Positions 63,769-64,000 of a stretch of 64,000 nucleotides of DNA are shown here, one piece after another. The notes under the pieces were generated by a model. That model was not told the origin of the DNA and made no database searches. It saw only the letters and a list, made by a program, of their open reading frames with translations. Positions within the stretch are counted from its first letter, which is position 1, and the number at the start of each line of letters is the position of its first letter. Origin of the DNA: Ceratopteris richardii (taxonomy: Eukaryota > Streptophyta > Polypodiopsida > Polypodiales > Pteridaceae). The stretch spans positions 219,587,363 to 219,651,362 of the forward strand of contig CM035406.1 in assembly GCA_020310875.1 (NCBI GenBank), written 5' to 3'. Made by a program: the position numbers and the translations under genes.

Positions 63769-64000
63769 ATTGTTACATGTTTCAGAAATCTTGCTAATGG
63801 CATCAACTTTTTGTGGGTATGGCTTTCGACCATAATGGCCACATAAATGTCCAACAATAAGAACCTCGTTGATACCAAAAATAGATTTTTCTATGGAAAA
63901 TGTGAGACCTACCTCTTCAAATCGTTGAAATATTCTTTCACAATCACATATATGGTCAAGAACAAATTTACGACATCCAGATGAATCTAAAGTAATGTCC

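Larger units (their letters stand above)
54370..64000 (-). mobile_element. Gypsy element with fungal-type pol, interrupted by a younger insertion
   Basis: Minus strand: RT end (64000-63770), a reduced RNase H region and integrase (63768-62631), interruption by the element at 56525-62625, the acidic C-terminal end of pol (56519-56463), a 3' non-coding stretch, a polypurine tract (55229-55240) and the 3' LTR (about 54370-55228). The 5' part is outside the window. It is itself inserted in the gypsy gag at 54079. It is shortened; few breaks are visible in the part present, apart from the nested insertion. Confidence 0.7.

Overview
This window is nuclear DNA of a land plant with a large, retrotransposon-packed genome. 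The primer-binding sites match plant tRNA-Asp and initiator tRNA-Met, and the Ty1/copia and Ogre/Tat/Athila-type Ty3/gypsy lineages are plant-typical. The introns are GT-AG and no bacterial gene organisation is seen. The exact plant group cannot be fixed from the sequence; the nesting depth suggests a gymnosperm, fern or lycophyte scale genome, which is an inference. Roughly four fifths of the window is LTR-retrotransposon sequence in layers.

Layout. 1-6880: the 3' half of a Tat-like gypsy element, with integrase end, a second protease-like domain downstream of integrase, a WVPK-repeat linker, a very long unbroken ORF of unknown family, and the 3' LTR. 6890-15945: a low-copy gene island holding a decayed two-exon gene, an unknown acidic-protein gene (minus), a divergent histone H3 gene of centromeric type (plus) and a BAH-like gene (minus); one copia fragment (12136-14490) lies inside it. 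15945-21474, continuing 21474-22299 and 27463-27745: an old gypsy gag-protease element whose LTR is split by a structurally complete copia element with 5-bp target duplications (22300-27457). 27747-35110: two decayed copia elements. 35400-41149: plus-strand gypsy pieces (a 3' tail, then gag and protease). 41150-47600: a minus-strand Tat-like element with RT, IN, the downstream second protease and 3' LTR. 47600-49226: leader-type sequence and a plus LTR. 49241-51150: copia LTR and gag. 52161-54370: Tat-like LTR, tRNA-Asp PBS, palindromic leader array and gag start. 54370-56519 and 62631-64000: one gypsy element whose pol resembles basidiomycete fungal gypsy elements, split by a young 6.1-kb element without genes (56525-62625) whose LTRs carry a tRNA-like Pol III promoter.

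How things fit together. The most unusual part is 8059-12128. An H3-fold protein with centromeric-type features and an acidic unknown protein are transcribed head to head from about 210 bp between two TATA boxes. That interval holds three CCAAT-bearing repeats. Introns or intron-like stretches of both genes carry the same family of about 70-bp hairpins (core GACCGATGCAAGCGATAAGG). A BAH-like chromatin gene lies about 2.4 kb further on, beyond the copia fragment. I infer a linked chromatin gene set, possibly co-regulated. The second theme is the Tat-like gypsy family: protease-like domains on both sides of RT-IN, a copy-specific 1,360-residue ORF that runs into the LTR, and short palindromic arrays in the leaders.

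LTR elements are treated as fossils: parts and rough integrity are given, not individual lesions.
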